Below are positions 1-7,122 of a stretch of DNA of 64,000 bases, one piece after another; positions within the stretch are counted from its first letter, which is position 1; each line of letters starts with the position of its first letter. A program made the position numbers and the translations under genes. This DNA comes from an uncultured bacterium (GTDB taxonomy: Bacteria > Bacillota > Clostridia > Oscillospirales > Oscillospiraceae). The notes beneath the pieces are model-generated. The model worked only from the letters and a program-made list of their open reading frames with translations, did not search any database and was not told the DNA's origin. The stretch spans positions 1 through 64,000 of the forward strand of contig CATKXO010000011.1 in NCBI GenBank assembly GCA_949840775.1. The letters run 5' to 3'.

Positions 1-81
1 TACTGTATTTGCCGCAACTGCTGGGACAACCAAAGCCAGGGACAGGGCAAGCGCTAAAAACAGGGATAGTGTCTTTTTCAT
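1..81 (-). CDS. N-terminus of a secreted protein (partial)
   Basis: The 27 visible codons start at an ATG at 81..79 and run off the left edge. They encode a classic Sec signal peptide: two lysines after the initiator Met, a leucine/alanine-rich hydrophobic core, and a VPAVAA-type signal peptidase I site near residues 19-24. There is no lipobox cysteine, so the product is probably released or wall-associated rather than a lipoprotein. AGAGAGG lies about 10 nt upstream on the minus strand as ribosome-binding site. The mature domain lies outside the window, so no function can be given. Confidence 0.75.
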   Translation of the reverse strand, partial: MKKTLSLFLALALSLALVVPAVAANTV

Positions 82-252
82 TTCGTTTGTACCTCTCTTT
101 TCTTAAATTTTAGGAGATTCCCCGGCGGTTTCTGCCCTGGGAGGTGGATTCCCCGGCCCCCCGATGGGCATTTCCGCCAAGGCAAACGAAAGCGGCGCAG
201 GATTACAAAACCCTACACCGCGATTGACAACACAAACCCCTAAAAACCGCCC

Positions 253-281
253 TTGATAAACGGCGGAATTTTCGTTATAAT
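253..281 (+). promoter_or_regulatory. Sigma-A-type promoter in a gene-free gap
   Basis: TTGATA (253-258), 17-nt spacer, perfect TATAAT (276-281) on the plus strand. No plus-strand gene follows; the next gene, rpsR, is convergent. The 82-440 gap otherwise holds only weak ORFs. The promoter could drive a small RNA (see 288-426) or be fortuitous. Confidence 0.45.
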
Positions 282-287
282 GAGGGC

Positions 288-426
288 TGGCGTAGCAAAA
301 GCTATTGTGTGGGAGCCCTATTCTCCTGCATAGGGACGTAGGGTGCGTCACCACCTTACGTCCTGCCTCAATTTGCCTTGTGCTTCCATTGTAGCGCATA
401 TCGGAAAAATACGCAAGCAGTTTTTT
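288..426 (+). ncRNA. Possible small RNA (speculative)
   Basis: Starting 7 nt after the TATAAT box, the plus strand contains a 12-bp stem (334-345 with 352-363, one G-U pair, 6-nt loop). A weaker TGCTT...AAGCA stem follows and ends in a run of six T at 421-426, resembling an intrinsic terminator. A TAGC-AAAA-GCTA mini-hairpin lies at 293-304. Nothing here looks like a protein. I do not recognise an RNA family, so this is inferred only from promoter, stem and T-run. Confidence 0.2.
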
Positions 427-440
427 ATGTTCTCCAGACA

Positions 441-474
441 CAAAAAGTACCCCCGCCCAAAAGGGTGGGGGTAC
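441..474 (-). terminator. Intrinsic terminator of the rpsF-ssb-rpsR operon
   Basis: 12-bp GC-rich stem (447-458 with 463-474, one G-U pair, AAAA loop), followed on the minus strand by TTTTTG. It lies 10 nt after the rpsR stop codon. Confidence 0.85.
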
Positions 475-484
475 CGTCTTCAAA

Positions 485-730
485 TCAGTCGGTGACGTAG
501 GGCAGCAGGGCGACCTGACGGGCGCGCTTGATGGCCTCAGTCAGCTGGCGCTGATGCATGGCGCAGGTGCCGGTGGTGCGGCGGGGCAGAATCTTGGCCC
601 GCTCGGACGTGAACCGGCGCAGCTTGGCGGCGTCCTTGTAGTCGATCTGCTCCACCTTGTCGGCGCAGAAGGCGCAGACCTTACGGCGCTTGCGGCCCCG
701 CATGGGCTTGTTATCGCGTTCCATAGCCAT
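485..730 (-). CDS. rpsR: 30S ribosomal protein S18
   Basis: An 81-residue, very basic protein of normal S18 length. It contains the CAFC zinc-ribbon-like pair near residues 19-22 and the conserved YKD...LRRF...ILPRR.TGTCA..QR....IKRAR core typical of S18, which binds S6 on the 30S platform. It is the last gene of the rpsF-ssb-rpsR operon, the usual bacterial order. AAGGAGG lies 9-10 nt upstream of the chosen ATG; a second in-frame ATG two codons later is possible. The CxxC pair marks this as the zinc-type (C+) paralogue form. Confidence 0.97.
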   Translation of the reverse strand: MAMERDNKPMRGRKRRKVCAFCADKVEQIDYKDAAKLRRFTSERAKILPRRTTGTCAMHQRQLTEAIKRARQVALLPYVTD

Positions 731-768
731 GGAATTAACCTCCTTTTTACGACCTTAAATGGTCAGCG

Positions 769-1290
769 TTAAAAGGGCAGATCGCCCTCGTCTGTAGTGA
801 GCTCAGAAAAGTTGTCGCCGTCCGCAGGGGGGGCGCCGTAGCCGCTGAGGGCGTCGCCTCCGCCGTAGGAGTCGGAGCGGGGGGCGGGCTGCTGGGAGTA
901 GCTCCCCTCCTGGCCGAAGCCGCCCTGACGGTAGCCGGGCGAGTAGCTCCCGCCGCCGTCGCTGTCCCGCTTGGAGTCGCCGAAATAGACGTTGTCGGCA
1001 ACCACCTCAGCGCTGGTGCGCTTGTTGCCGTCCTTGTCGGTCCAATCCCGCATCTGAAGGCGGCCCTCCACCACGGCCATGCGGCCCTTGGTGAAGTAGC
1101 GGCTGACAAATTCGCCGGTCTGACGCCAAGCCACCACGTCGATCCAGTCGGTGGCCCGCTCGCCGGTGGTCTTGTCCTTAAAGTCCCGGTCCACCGCCAG
1201 CCGGAAGGAGGCCACGGGAATCCCCGACTGGGTGCGCCGGAGCTCGGGATCGCGGGCCAGCCGGCCCATGATAACAATGTGATTGAGCAT
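769..1290 (-). CDS. ssb: Single-stranded DNA-binding protein
   Basis: A 173-residue SSB. The N-terminal OB fold (about residues 1-110) begins MLNHIVIMGRLARDPELR and includes the family's WIDVVAW and GRMAVVEGRLQ segments. A flexible Gly/Ser/Tyr/Gln-rich linker (about 112-163) leads to the acidic tip DEGDLPF, which recruits replication and repair partners. It sits between rpsF and rpsR, and GGAGG precedes the ATG. The product coats ssDNA as a homotetramer during replication and repair. The rpsF-ssb-rpsR position marks it as the housekeeping copy. Confidence 0.97.
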   Translation of the reverse strand: MLNHIVIMGRLARDPELRRTQSGIPVASFRLAVDRDFKDKTTGERATDWIDVVAWRQTGEFVSRYFTKGRMAVVEGRLQMRDWTDKDGNKRTSAEVVADNVYFGDSKRDSDGGGSYSPGYRQGGFGQEGSYSQQPAPRSDSYGGGDALSGYGAPPADGDNFSELTTDEGDLPF

Positions 1291-1302
1291 ACTCCGCCCT
1301 CC

Positions 1303-1599
1303 TTACTCGTCTTTGCAGACGATCATAGAGCGCATTACGCCGTCAGTGATCCGGAAAATACGATCCAGCTCAGCAGGAACGGCGGCGGCGGCGGTAAAGG
1401 TCATCAGCACATAATAGCCCTCCATCAGGTCGTCGATGGGATAGGCCAGCCGGCGCTTGCCCCACTCGTCAATCTCGGACACTGTGCCGTTGGCTTCGAC
1501 CACGCCCTTGAAACGCTCCACCAGAGCCTTGATCTGCTCTTCGTTCAGGTCGGGCTTCAGGATATACAGCGCCTCGTAATTCGCGTTGATTTTTGCCAT
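1303..1599 (-). CDS. rpsF: 30S ribosomal protein S6
   Basis: 98 residues, matching S6 length, beginning MAKINANYEALYILKP and containing the DEWGKRRLAYPI signature. The reading frame stays open about 95 codons further upstream, but the start at 1599 is preferred: AAGGAGG lies 8 nt before the ATG, the homologous region begins there, and a good promoter lies inside the upstream extension. S6 pairs with S18 on the 30S platform. It is the first gene of the operon and is probably controlled by the structured leader at 1626-1666. Confidence 0.97.
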   Translation of the reverse strand: MAKINANYEALYILKPDLNEEQIKALVERFKGVVEANGTVSEIDEWGKRRLAYPIDDLMEGYYVLMTFTAAAAVPAELDRIFRITDGVMRSMIVCKDE

Positions 1600-1625
1600 G
1601 TTTTGCACCTCCTTATGGACATATG

Positions 1626-1666
1626 GCCCCCGGCAGTTTTCCGGGAGCAAGGATATCCTGCCTCCC
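1626..1666 (-). promoter_or_regulatory. rpsF leader with two competing stem-loops
   Basis: In the transcript from the promoter at 1685-1712, GCUCCCGG (1648-1641) pairs with CCGGGGGC (1633-1626), leaving a short A-rich loop. The same GCUCCC can instead pair upstream with a GGGA.GCA.GGA arm (1666-1655), so the two stems exclude each other. S6:S18 autoregulatory leaders containing CCG elements are known in bacteria. Whether this is one cannot be decided by eye. Confidence 0.4.
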
Positions 1667-1684
1667 ACAGAGACAGGCTTAATT

Positions 1685-1712
1685 ATTATACCGGATTTTT
1701 TCAAAAAGTCAA
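1685..1712 (-). promoter_or_regulatory. Promoter of rpsF-ssb-rpsR
   Basis: On the minus strand, TTGACT (1712-1707), 16-nt spacer, TATAAT (1690-1685). Transcription would start near 1678, giving a leader of about 80 nt that holds the hairpins at 1626-1666. Confidence 0.8.
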
Positions 1713-1757
1713 GTATTTTTTTGTCCGGGGAGTGCCCTAACGCGCATTTTGTCCGGA

Positions 1758-1786
1758 GTAGGGGCCGCCCAGGGCGGCGGTCCCTA
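1758..1786. repeat. GTAGGGGC palindromic intergenic repeat, short copy
   Basis: Imperfect palindrome beginning GTAGGGGCCGCCC and ending GGTCCCTAC, between the divergent rpsF and GntR promoters. It belongs to the same family as the longer copies at 32292, 33870 and 46071. Confidence 0.7.
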
Positions 1787-1831
1787 CATTCAAAGCTGCG
1801 AAAAGGACACTCCCGCTGCATAATGTGGGGG

Positions 1832-1884
1832 TTGACAAGGGAGGCCGTCTGTGTTATTGTATTAAGCGCATAATACAATAACAC
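1832..1884 (+). promoter_or_regulatory. Promoter with perfect 14-bp inverted-repeat operator (GntR autoregulation)
   Basis: TTGACA (1832-1837), 17-nt spacer, TATTGT (1855-1860). The -10 box lies inside a perfect inverted repeat: GTGTTATTGTATTA (1851-1864), 6-nt spacer, and its exact complement at 1871-1884, ending just before the ribosome-binding site of the GntR gene. A dimeric repressor bound here would block RNA polymerase. The adjacent GntR protein is the natural ligand. Confidence 0.85.
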
Positions 1885-1898
1885 AAGGAGGGCCTGCT

Positions 1899-2258
1899 AT
1901 GGATTGGAAGCTGGACGACGGACGGCCCATCTGGCCTCAGCTCAGTCAGCAGCTGGCCCGGCGGATTATCGCCGGGGTCTACCCGCCGGGGAGCCGCCTG
2001 CCCCCGGTGCGGGAGCTGGCAGCGGAGGCGGGGGTCAACCCCAACACCATGCAGCGCGCCCTGGCCCAGCTGGAGCAGGAGGGTCTGGCCAGGGCCGGCC
2101 GCACCGCCGGCCGGCTGGTCACCCAGGACACCCAGGTCCTGGAGGCCGCCCGCCTGCGGGAGGCGGAGGCAGTGGTCCGGGACTATTTTGAGGCCATGGC
2201 CGCCCTGGGCTACAGCCGGGAGCGGGCGGCAGAGCTGATAAAGGAGGAATTTCTGTGA
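1899..2258 (+). CDS. GntR-family regulator, YtrA type
   Basis: 119 residues: an N-terminal winged helix-turn-helix (about 8-75, with the IWPQLSQQLARRI, GSRLPPVRELA and VNPNTMQRAL segments) and a short C-terminal dimerisation helix. There is no ligand-binding domain, as in the YtrA subfamily, which typically represses a linked ABC transporter operon in response to cell-envelope stress or antibiotics. AAGGAGG precedes the ATG. The stop overlaps the start of the ABC ATPase gene, so the two are translationally coupled. The perfect palindrome upstream is its likely operator. Confidence 0.9.
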   Translation: MDWKLDDGRPIWPQLSQQLARRIIAGVYPPGSRLPPVRELAAEAGVNPNTMQRALAQLEQEGLARAGRTAGRLVTQDTQVLEAARLREAEAVVRDYFEAMAALGYSRERAAELIKEEFL

Positions 2259-2989
2259 GCGAATTGTTAATTGAGTGCCGGCAGCTGTACAAGTCCTACG
2301 GCCTGCGCCCCGCCCTGCGGGGAGTGGACCTGGAGGTGGGCCCGGGGCGGATCGTGGGGCTGCTGGGTCCCAACGGCAGCGGCAAGACCACCCTGATCAA
2401 GCTGCTGTGCGGCCTGCTCCGCCCCACCACCGGATCGCTTTCGGTGGACGGCTCCGCCGTGGGGCCCTATACCAAGTCGGTGGTGAGCTACCTGCCCGAC
2501 CGGATGTACTTTGCCGACTGGATGAAGGCAGTGGACCTGTTTGACCTGTTCCGGGATTTTTACAGCGGCTTCGACTACCAGAAGGCCCTGGCCATGTGCC
2601 GCTCCCTGGGGGTGGAGCCCCGGGACCGGCTGAAATCCATGTCAAAGGGCACCAAGGAGAAGGTACAGCTGGTGCTGGTCATGGCCCGGAGCGCCAAGCT
2701 CTATCTGCTGGATGAGCCCATCGCCGGGGTGGACCCGGCGGCCAGGGATTTCATCCTGCGCACCATTTTGACCAACTACAACGAGGAGGGCACCGTCCTC
2801 ATCTCCACCCACCTGATCTCCGATATCGAGAAGGTGCTGGACGAGGCCATTTTCCTGAAGGAGGGAAAAATCATGCTCCACGAGACGGTGGACACCATCC
2901 GGGAGAAGGAGGGCAAGAGCGTGGACGCCCTCTTCCGGGAGGTTTTCCAGGCCGCGCCCATGTTCGACGGGGAAAAGGAGGGATTCTGA
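2255..2989 (+). CDS. ABC transporter ATP-binding protein (YtrB-like)
   Basis: 244 residues, starting at a GTG whose last two bases overlap the upstream TGA; AAGGAGG lies 9 nt before. Walker A GPNGSGKT is at 38-45 and Walker B LYLLDEP at 149-155. The signature loop is MSKGTKEK (about 129) rather than LSGGQ, as is common in YtrB-type ATPases. It powers the membrane protein encoded next. Operon context (YtrA regulator, one ATPase, one permease) suggests export or sensing of an envelope-active compound; the substrate is unknown. Confidence 0.9.
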   Translation: MSELLIECRQLYKSYGLRPALRGVDLEVGPGRIVGLLGPNGSGKTTLIKLLCGLLRPTTGSLSVDGSAVGPYTKSVVSYLPDRMYFADWMKAVDLFDLFRDFYSGFDYQKALAMCRSLGVEPRDRLKSMSKGTKEKVQLVLVMARSAKLYLLDEPIAGVDPAARDFILRTILTNYNEEGTVLISTHLISDIEKVLDEAIFLKEGKIMLHETVDTIREKEGKSVDALFREVFQAAPMFDGEKEGF

Positions 2990-3771
2990 TGCTGCTCAAG
3001 CTGTTGAAATACGACTTTAGGGCCATGTGGAAGCAATTCTCCCTGATCTGGGGGGCGGCGCTGGTGCTGGCCCTGGTCAACCGGTTCACCCTGTTCCGGG
3101 ACGCGGGCAACCGCGTCCGCACCGACTCTGGTATGCTGATGTTCGTCTTTATCAGCGTCATTGTGGCTATGTTCGTCATTGCCATTATCTTTGTGGTCAA
3201 CCGGTTCTCCAAAGGGCTGCTAGGAAATGAGGGATACTTGATGTTCACTCTCCCCGTCCGGCCCTGGCAGCTGGTGCTGTCCAAGCTCATCTGCGGGACC
3301 GTCACTTGGGTAGGCTGCGGGGTGGTGGCCTTTGTGTCCCCCTTCATTATGGCCCCTGTGAACTGGCTTGAACTGCTTCAGCTCTCCCTCTGGTCAGAGA
3401 TTTTCACGGACGTTTTCCGGGGCGTGATGAAGCATCCCGGCGTGCTGGTCCTGCTGGCGGAGTTCTGCCTGGTGATCCTCTCCTTCCTCGTGCTGCTCAT
3501 CGCGGCCATGTACCTGGCGATGGCCGTGGGCCACCTGTTCTCCCGGCAACGGAGGTTAATCAGTGTGGCCGTCTTTATTGGGCTGTATATTCTGATTGCC
3601 AACATATACGACCGGGTGTTCTCCGTCCGCTTTGTTCAGTCCCTGATGAATATGGCTACTGTCAACGCCTACGGCGCCATGCTCACCGCCAGCGCCATCA
3701 TGCTGGTCCCCGCCCTGGCCTTCCTGGCCGTGGTGTGCTGGATTCTGGAGAACCGGCTGAATCTGGAATAA
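2989..3771 (+). CDS. ABC transporter permease
   Basis: 260 residues with about six hydrophobic segments (roughly 18-35, 46-68, 100-125, 150-185, 190-210, 232-252), the layout of ABC-2 type single-polypeptide permeases. Its ATG overlaps the TGA of the ATPase gene (ATGA), so it completes a three-gene operon with the GntR regulator and ATPase. The N-terminus (LLKYDFRAMWK) resembles many firmicute exporter permeases. No substrate-binding protein is present, supporting export. A strong terminator follows. Confidence 0.85.
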   Translation: MLLKLLKYDFRAMWKQFSLIWGAALVLALVNRFTLFRDAGNRVRTDSGMLMFVFISVIVAMFVIAIIFVVNRFSKGLLGNEGYLMFTLPVRPWQLVLSKLICGTVTWVGCGVVAFVSPFIMAPVNWLELLQLSLWSEIFTDVFRGVMKHPGVLVLLAEFCLVILSFLVLLIAAMYLAMAVGHLFSRQRRLISVAVFIGLYILIANIYDRVFSVRFVQSLMNMATVNAYGAMLTASAIMLVPALAFLAVVCWILENRLNLE

Positions 3772-3781
3772 AACAATTTGA

Positions 3782-3847
3782 TATGCTCCCTCTGTGACGG
3801 ACGGTGCCTTGTCACCGTCGATCAGCAGAGGGAGCATACCGTTTTTT
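3782..3847 (+). terminator. Terminator of the GntR-ABC operon
   Basis: 13-bp stem TATGCTCCCTCTG (3782-3794) with its complement at 3826-3838, then six T at 3842-3847. The long loop contains a second small hairpin. Confidence 0.85.
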
Positions 3848-3908
3848 ATTGGCATCGCCGCGGGCTGGATACCTTCTGTTTGACAATTTTGTGGCTCCGC
3901 ATTTCCCT

Positions 3909-3959
3909 TGTAAATTTTACAGTTCATTTGTTGACGGCGTGCTATGATTGCGGTAGGAT
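3909..3959 (+). promoter_or_regulatory. Promoter with TGTAAA-T-TTTACA palindrome
   Basis: A 13-bp palindrome (TGTAAATTTTACA) at 3909-3921 lies 9 nt before TTGACG (3931-3936), 17-nt spacer, TAGGAT (3954-3959). The same 13-mer recurs at 6835-6847 in the next gap of this gene block, suggesting one shared regulator for both units. No regulator gene is seen within the block. Confidence 0.6.
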
Positions 3960-4025
3960 AGCTGTACGGAGGCGGAGGCCCCGGCACGCAATCTCCCATT
4001 TTATGAGAGGAACGGTGAGCAACAC

Positions 4026-5177
4026 ATGGAATTATCCCAAGAAAAACTGGAGCGCTATCAAAAAAGCCTGCGCGCGCTCCGGGAGGTAACAGACGAGCTT
4101 TTAAGCCACATGAAGGGGCGCGACTGGTCTTTTCAGCGGCTGATTACGGACAGAAACGGGGAGTTCAGCCAGGAAAAGCTCCGCGCTTTTGTGGAGGATT
4201 TGATGTCCCTCTGGACGGAAAAGGTCCGGGAGGGCACCGACACTGATCCGGCCACCGGAGTGAATGTGGCGGATTCCTGGCTCCAGGAGCGGCGGGAGCT
4301 GTACGGCCTCTACCTCTACCTGGTCATGCGGTGCAGCCTGGAACGGGGGGCGTACAGCGACGCCCGCAACGGCGCGGACGTGAAGGAGCGGACAGACTTC
4401 GCCTTCCTGCTGGAACAGGCTAGGCAGCTCTCCCGGGACTGGTGCGTCATGGCCAAACCAGACGGAACCTGCTGCAACGAGCTGTACTGGGGCTATGACG
4501 CATACTTTGGCTTCCACCTCTACTATGCCCTCAATGATCCCGATGTCCGCAACAGCGGTTTCTGCCCGGGGAACGACTGGTCCCTGACCCCTGACTGGAG
4601 GCGGGCCTGTCAAGAGCACGACTGCCGGCTGACCAACGATGGCAATATGAAGCGGCTCTACCTGAAGCATTCACTCTGGTCCGGCAAGGCAGAGGGGCCG
4701 AGGGAGGCCCCCGATACAGCGGAGAAAGCCCCGGACGAAGAGGAGGAGGCGCTGGTGCTGCCGGACGAGGAAGACGAGCCCGTTGAGGACGGTTACGACC
4801 CGCTGGAAGATGATGACTGGTATCCCTTCCCCAGTGCGGAGGCCTACTATGAGTTTCAGGTGGCCGGGTGGGAAACGCGCTCAGAAGAAGACGGAAGGGC
4901 TTACAGACAGTCGGTCCTGGCCATGAGATTCCAATGCTCAGAGGAATATCGTTCGGCCTGCGAGCGCTTCGCGGAGCTCTTTCAAAACGCCAGGCCGGAG
5001 GTCCTGCGGGACTTCTATACGAACCTGGAGGAAATCGTGGACCTGTATCTGGCCGCGAAAGAGATTGCGCCCCTGACGGATACAGACAAGGCGCTGAACG
5101 TATACAGCCGCGTCTATGACAGCGCCCTGCAACAGGCGCGGCGCTACGGGAGGGGACTGAAATGGGAGGCTCTGTAG
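4026..5177 (+). CDS. Hypothetical protein, accessory block gene 1
   Basis: 383 residues with no family I recognise and no signal peptide or membrane segment. The N-terminal half is helical. The middle contains several Trp/Tyr/Cys-rich stretches (around 150-200, including a CCNELYWGYDAYFGFHLYY segment). Residues about 235-265 form a very acidic linker rich in Glu/Asp, and the C-terminal third is again predicted helical. A good promoter lies upstream. The next gene starts 16 bp before this stop, so the two are co-transcribed and probably coupled. With the DUF488 and dual-OB genes downstream it may belong to a defence or RNA-handling module; this is inference from position only. Confidence 0.75.
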   Translation: MELSQEKLERYQKSLRALREVTDELLSHMKGRDWSFQRLITDRNGEFSQEKLRAFVEDLMSLWTEKVREGTDTDPATGVNVADSWLQERRELYGLYLYLVMRCSLERGAYSDARNGADVKERTDFAFLLEQARQLSRDWCVMAKPDGTCCNELYWGYDAYFGFHLYYALNDPDVRNSGFCPGNDWSLTPDWRRACQEHDCRLTNDGNMKRLYLKHSLWSGKAEGPREAPDTAEKAPDEEEEALVLPDEEDEPVEDGYDPLEDDDWYPFPSAEAYYEFQVAGWETRSEEDGRAYRQSVLAMRFQCSEEYRSACERFAELFQNARPEVLRDFYTNLEEIVDLYLAAKEIAPLTDTDKALNVYSRVYDSALQQARRYGRGLKWEAL

Positions 5178-6706
5178 GCAGACTCCGAAATAACTTCTAC
5201 CAGAACCTTCGTCGGGAGTATCAAAAGGAGGAGGTGAACTCCTTCCTGTACCGGTATTTCTGGACAGAAAGCGTCATGGAGCTGATCGAGAAGTATTTCC
5301 CCCACCTTTCGAACGCCGTACCGCCGGAGAACGGCGCCCAAATCAGAGCGCTGCTGAAAAAGGAGATCAGCAGACGCAGGGACCTGCTGCTGAGAGAGGT
5401 CCCCGGAGAAGACCGGAAGGGGCGCCGGGACTTTTGGACGGAGCTGTGGCTGAACGACGCCGGCTATCAGGCGGGACTGATTTCAGACACGGACTATTAC
5501 CTGTGGCTGGTGGAATATCTGGCAGCCCACGACATCTACTACAAGGACACCGGCATATGGGATGTCCGCCTGTGGCTGGACACCCTTCTGAAAAGGGGGC
5601 TGGACTGGAGAGAGGGAATGCGGGTCCCGGGTGAGCGGGAGCAGGCTAACAAGAAGGTCGTTTTCCGCATGGCACAGATTACCGATGACCTGCGGGAGCT
5701 GGCAGAGCGAATCAGAACAAACCGGGCGGCGGTTGCCGGGCGGCTGCACAATCTGGAGGAAGGGGGGGAGGACTACCTGCCCCAGCTGACCGCACAGCTT
5801 GCGCAGATGGCACTCCACATCAAAATCAAAAACTGGCTCCAGAACAGCGGATATCCCCTGACCAGGGACAAAAAGGCGAAGACAAAGCCCTCCGCGAGAA
5901 AGCTGCAAAAGCAGGACTTTACCTTGCGGATGTTCGAGGCATACTGCCGCAGCGGGCGGGGCGGCCATTTTCTCAGGCAGGACCAGGACGCCGGAAGGGC
6001 TGGCAGCAGCTGGCATCTGGACGAATACGGGTTCTGCGTGCTGGATGCGGGCCAGCAGGAGCTGGAAGCCCTTCTAGCAGCCCTGGAGCAGGAAGAGGAG
6101 GACTGCTTCTATCTCCCCCTGGCAGTGGACCCCCGCAGCGGCTGTGTCTTTTTCCTCGCCGGGAAAGAGGTCTACAGGAGGGGATATATGGAGGAAGAAG
6201 CGGTCCGGAAAAAAATCTGTGAGCGGGCGCGGAAGAAGCTTGAGGACGCCACAGACAAAAAGGCGGCCACCATCGCAGAGAAGGCCTATCGCAACGCAAA
6301 GGATGCCTATATACAGGCGAAAAAGGCACGAGAGGCCTACGAAAACTCGCCGGCTTTCTTCTGCTTCGACTACCTGCGCCTGGACGGGGAGCACCTGCGG
6401 CAGTTCCCCTGGGATGTGGGCGGGGCGTTCCGCCTGCGGTCAAAATTTCTCGAAAACGAAAGAAAAAGCTATCAGGATGTCCTGGAGGATTTTGAATGGT
6501 ACTGCATCGACGGGGACGACAGAGAGCCCGGAGGGGGCAGCCCCCGGGAAGCAGTCCGGACATTCAATCAGGATGTGACCGCCCCCATCCCGGAGCCCTT
6601 CCGCTGGGCCTTTAACATTCTGGAGAGCCGGGAGCCGAGCCCAGGTGCGAAAGCGACCTTTGACCAGTTGTGGAGCCGGTCTCTGGACACTCCCCGCAGC
6701 CCGTAA
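5162..6706 (+). CDS. Hypothetical protein, accessory block gene 2
   Basis: 514 residues, not recognised. The gene overlaps the previous one by 16 bp in a different frame. The N-terminus is rich in aromatic and basic residues (NNFYQNLRREYQKEE). Residues about 345-400 form a Lys/Ala/Glu-rich heptad-like stretch likely to be coiled coil (ERARKKLEDATDKKAA and following). The C-terminus returns to a globular, Phe/Trp-containing segment. There are no membrane segments and no nuclease, ATPase or helicase motif visible. It has no paralogue in the window. Its tight pairing with the 383-residue protein suggests they act together. Confidence 0.75.
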   Translation: MGGSVGRLRNNFYQNLRREYQKEEVNSFLYRYFWTESVMELIEKYFPHLSNAVPPENGAQIRALLKKEISRRRDLLLREVPGEDRKGRRDFWTELWLNDAGYQAGLISDTDYYLWLVEYLAAHDIYYKDTGIWDVRLWLDTLLKRGLDWREGMRVPGEREQANKKVVFRMAQITDDLRELAERIRTNRAAVAGRLHNLEEGGEDYLPQLTAQLAQMALHIKIKNWLQNSGYPLTRDKKAKTKPSARKLQKQDFTLRMFEAYCRSGRGGHFLRQDQDAGRAGSSWHLDEYGFCVLDAGQQELEALLAALEQEEEDCFYLPLAVDPRSGCVFFLAGKEVYRRGYMEEEAVRKKICERARKKLEDATDKKAATIAEKAYRNAKDAYIQAKKAREAYENSPAFFCFDYLRLDGEHLRQFPWDVGGAFRLRSKFLENERKSYQDVLEDFEWYCIDGDDREPGGGSPREAVRTFNQDVTAPIPEPFRWAFNILESREPSPGAKATFDQLWSRSLDTPRSP

Positions 6707-6730
6707 AAATAATTCCAGACATAAGATATT

Positions 6731-6775
6731 CCCGGTTTCCCGCCCCCAGCCAAGGCGGAAACAGGAAAAACCGGG
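6731..6775. repeat. GTTtCCCGCC-type palindrome, copy A
   Basis: Outer stem CCCGGTTT (6731-6738) with AAACCGGG (6768-6775); inner stem GTTTCCCGCC with GGCGGAAAC (6754-6762). There is no T-run on the plus strand. On the minus strand a TTTTTCCTG tract precedes the stem, as in the copies at 8212 and 28480. It may act as a weak terminator of the two-gene unit, but resembles a dispersed repeat. Confidence 0.5.
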
Positions 6776-6834
6776 CAAACAAAGCACGCCTGGACGGAAG
6801 CAGGAGGCCGGGAGTGCCTGCCCAATATTTCATT

Positions 6835-6874
6835 TGTAAATTTTACAATCAAAAATGCGAGGGCCTGTTATACT
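6835..6874 (+). promoter_or_regulatory. Second TGTAAA-T-TTTACA palindrome with -10 box
   Basis: The 13-bp palindrome at 6835-6847 is identical to that at 3909-3921. A TATACT -10-like box follows at 6869-6874. The -35 is poor unless it lies within the palindrome (TTTACA, 21-nt spacer), so activation by a bound factor is possible. Confidence 0.5.
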
Positions 6875-6880
6875 AACACT

Positions 6881-7030
6881 TGTCAGGCACCTCGAAAACC
6901 AAATAGCCCCCCAAAAGGATCTGTTCCCCGGAGAAGCAGCGCCTTACGCGTGCCAACGGAAACAAACGCCGCAAACGGAAGCGGCAGGTGAGCTTTGGGG
7001 GGCGCGGCAAGCTCAAACAAACCCTAACAG
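6881..7030 (+). ncRNA. Candidate structured RNA between hypothetical genes and DUF488 genes
   Basis: A perfect 10-bp long-range stem GCCCCCCAAA (6906-6915) with TTTGGGGGGC (6995-7004) encloses 79 nt, inside which GCCGC (6969-6973) pairs with GCGGC (6982-6986). It begins just after the TATACT box at 6869-6874 and ends before the DUF488 promoter at 7058, so it could be a separate transcript or a long leader. No coding potential is visible. I do not recognise it as tmRNA, SRP RNA, 6S or a riboswitch. The rest of the 6707-7122 gap holds only the flanking promoter and repeat elements. Confidence 0.35.
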
Positions 7031-7057
7031 CGGCAAATCTGTTCACACGCGAAATTC

Positions 7058-7086
7058 TTGACACACTTTTCCTGCCATGATACCAT
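7058..7086 (+). promoter_or_regulatory. Promoter of the DUF488 gene pair
   Basis: TTGACA (7058-7063), 17-nt spacer, TACCAT (7081-7086), about 36 nt before the chosen start codon. Confidence 0.7.
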
Positions 7087-7122
7087 AGTTCAAGGATTGG
7101 GCATATTGAAAAGAGGATGACT

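Noticed and set aside
103..483. 126-codon minus-strand ORF in the gap beside rpsR
   Set aside because: It starts inside the terminator stem, has no ribosome-binding site and no recognisable domain; it is probably a chance frame.
6881..7030. tmRNA, SRP RNA or retron RNA
   Set aside because: No tRNA-like ends, no SRP GGTCAGG-type loop, and no reverse transcriptase nearby. Left as an unclassified structured candidate.
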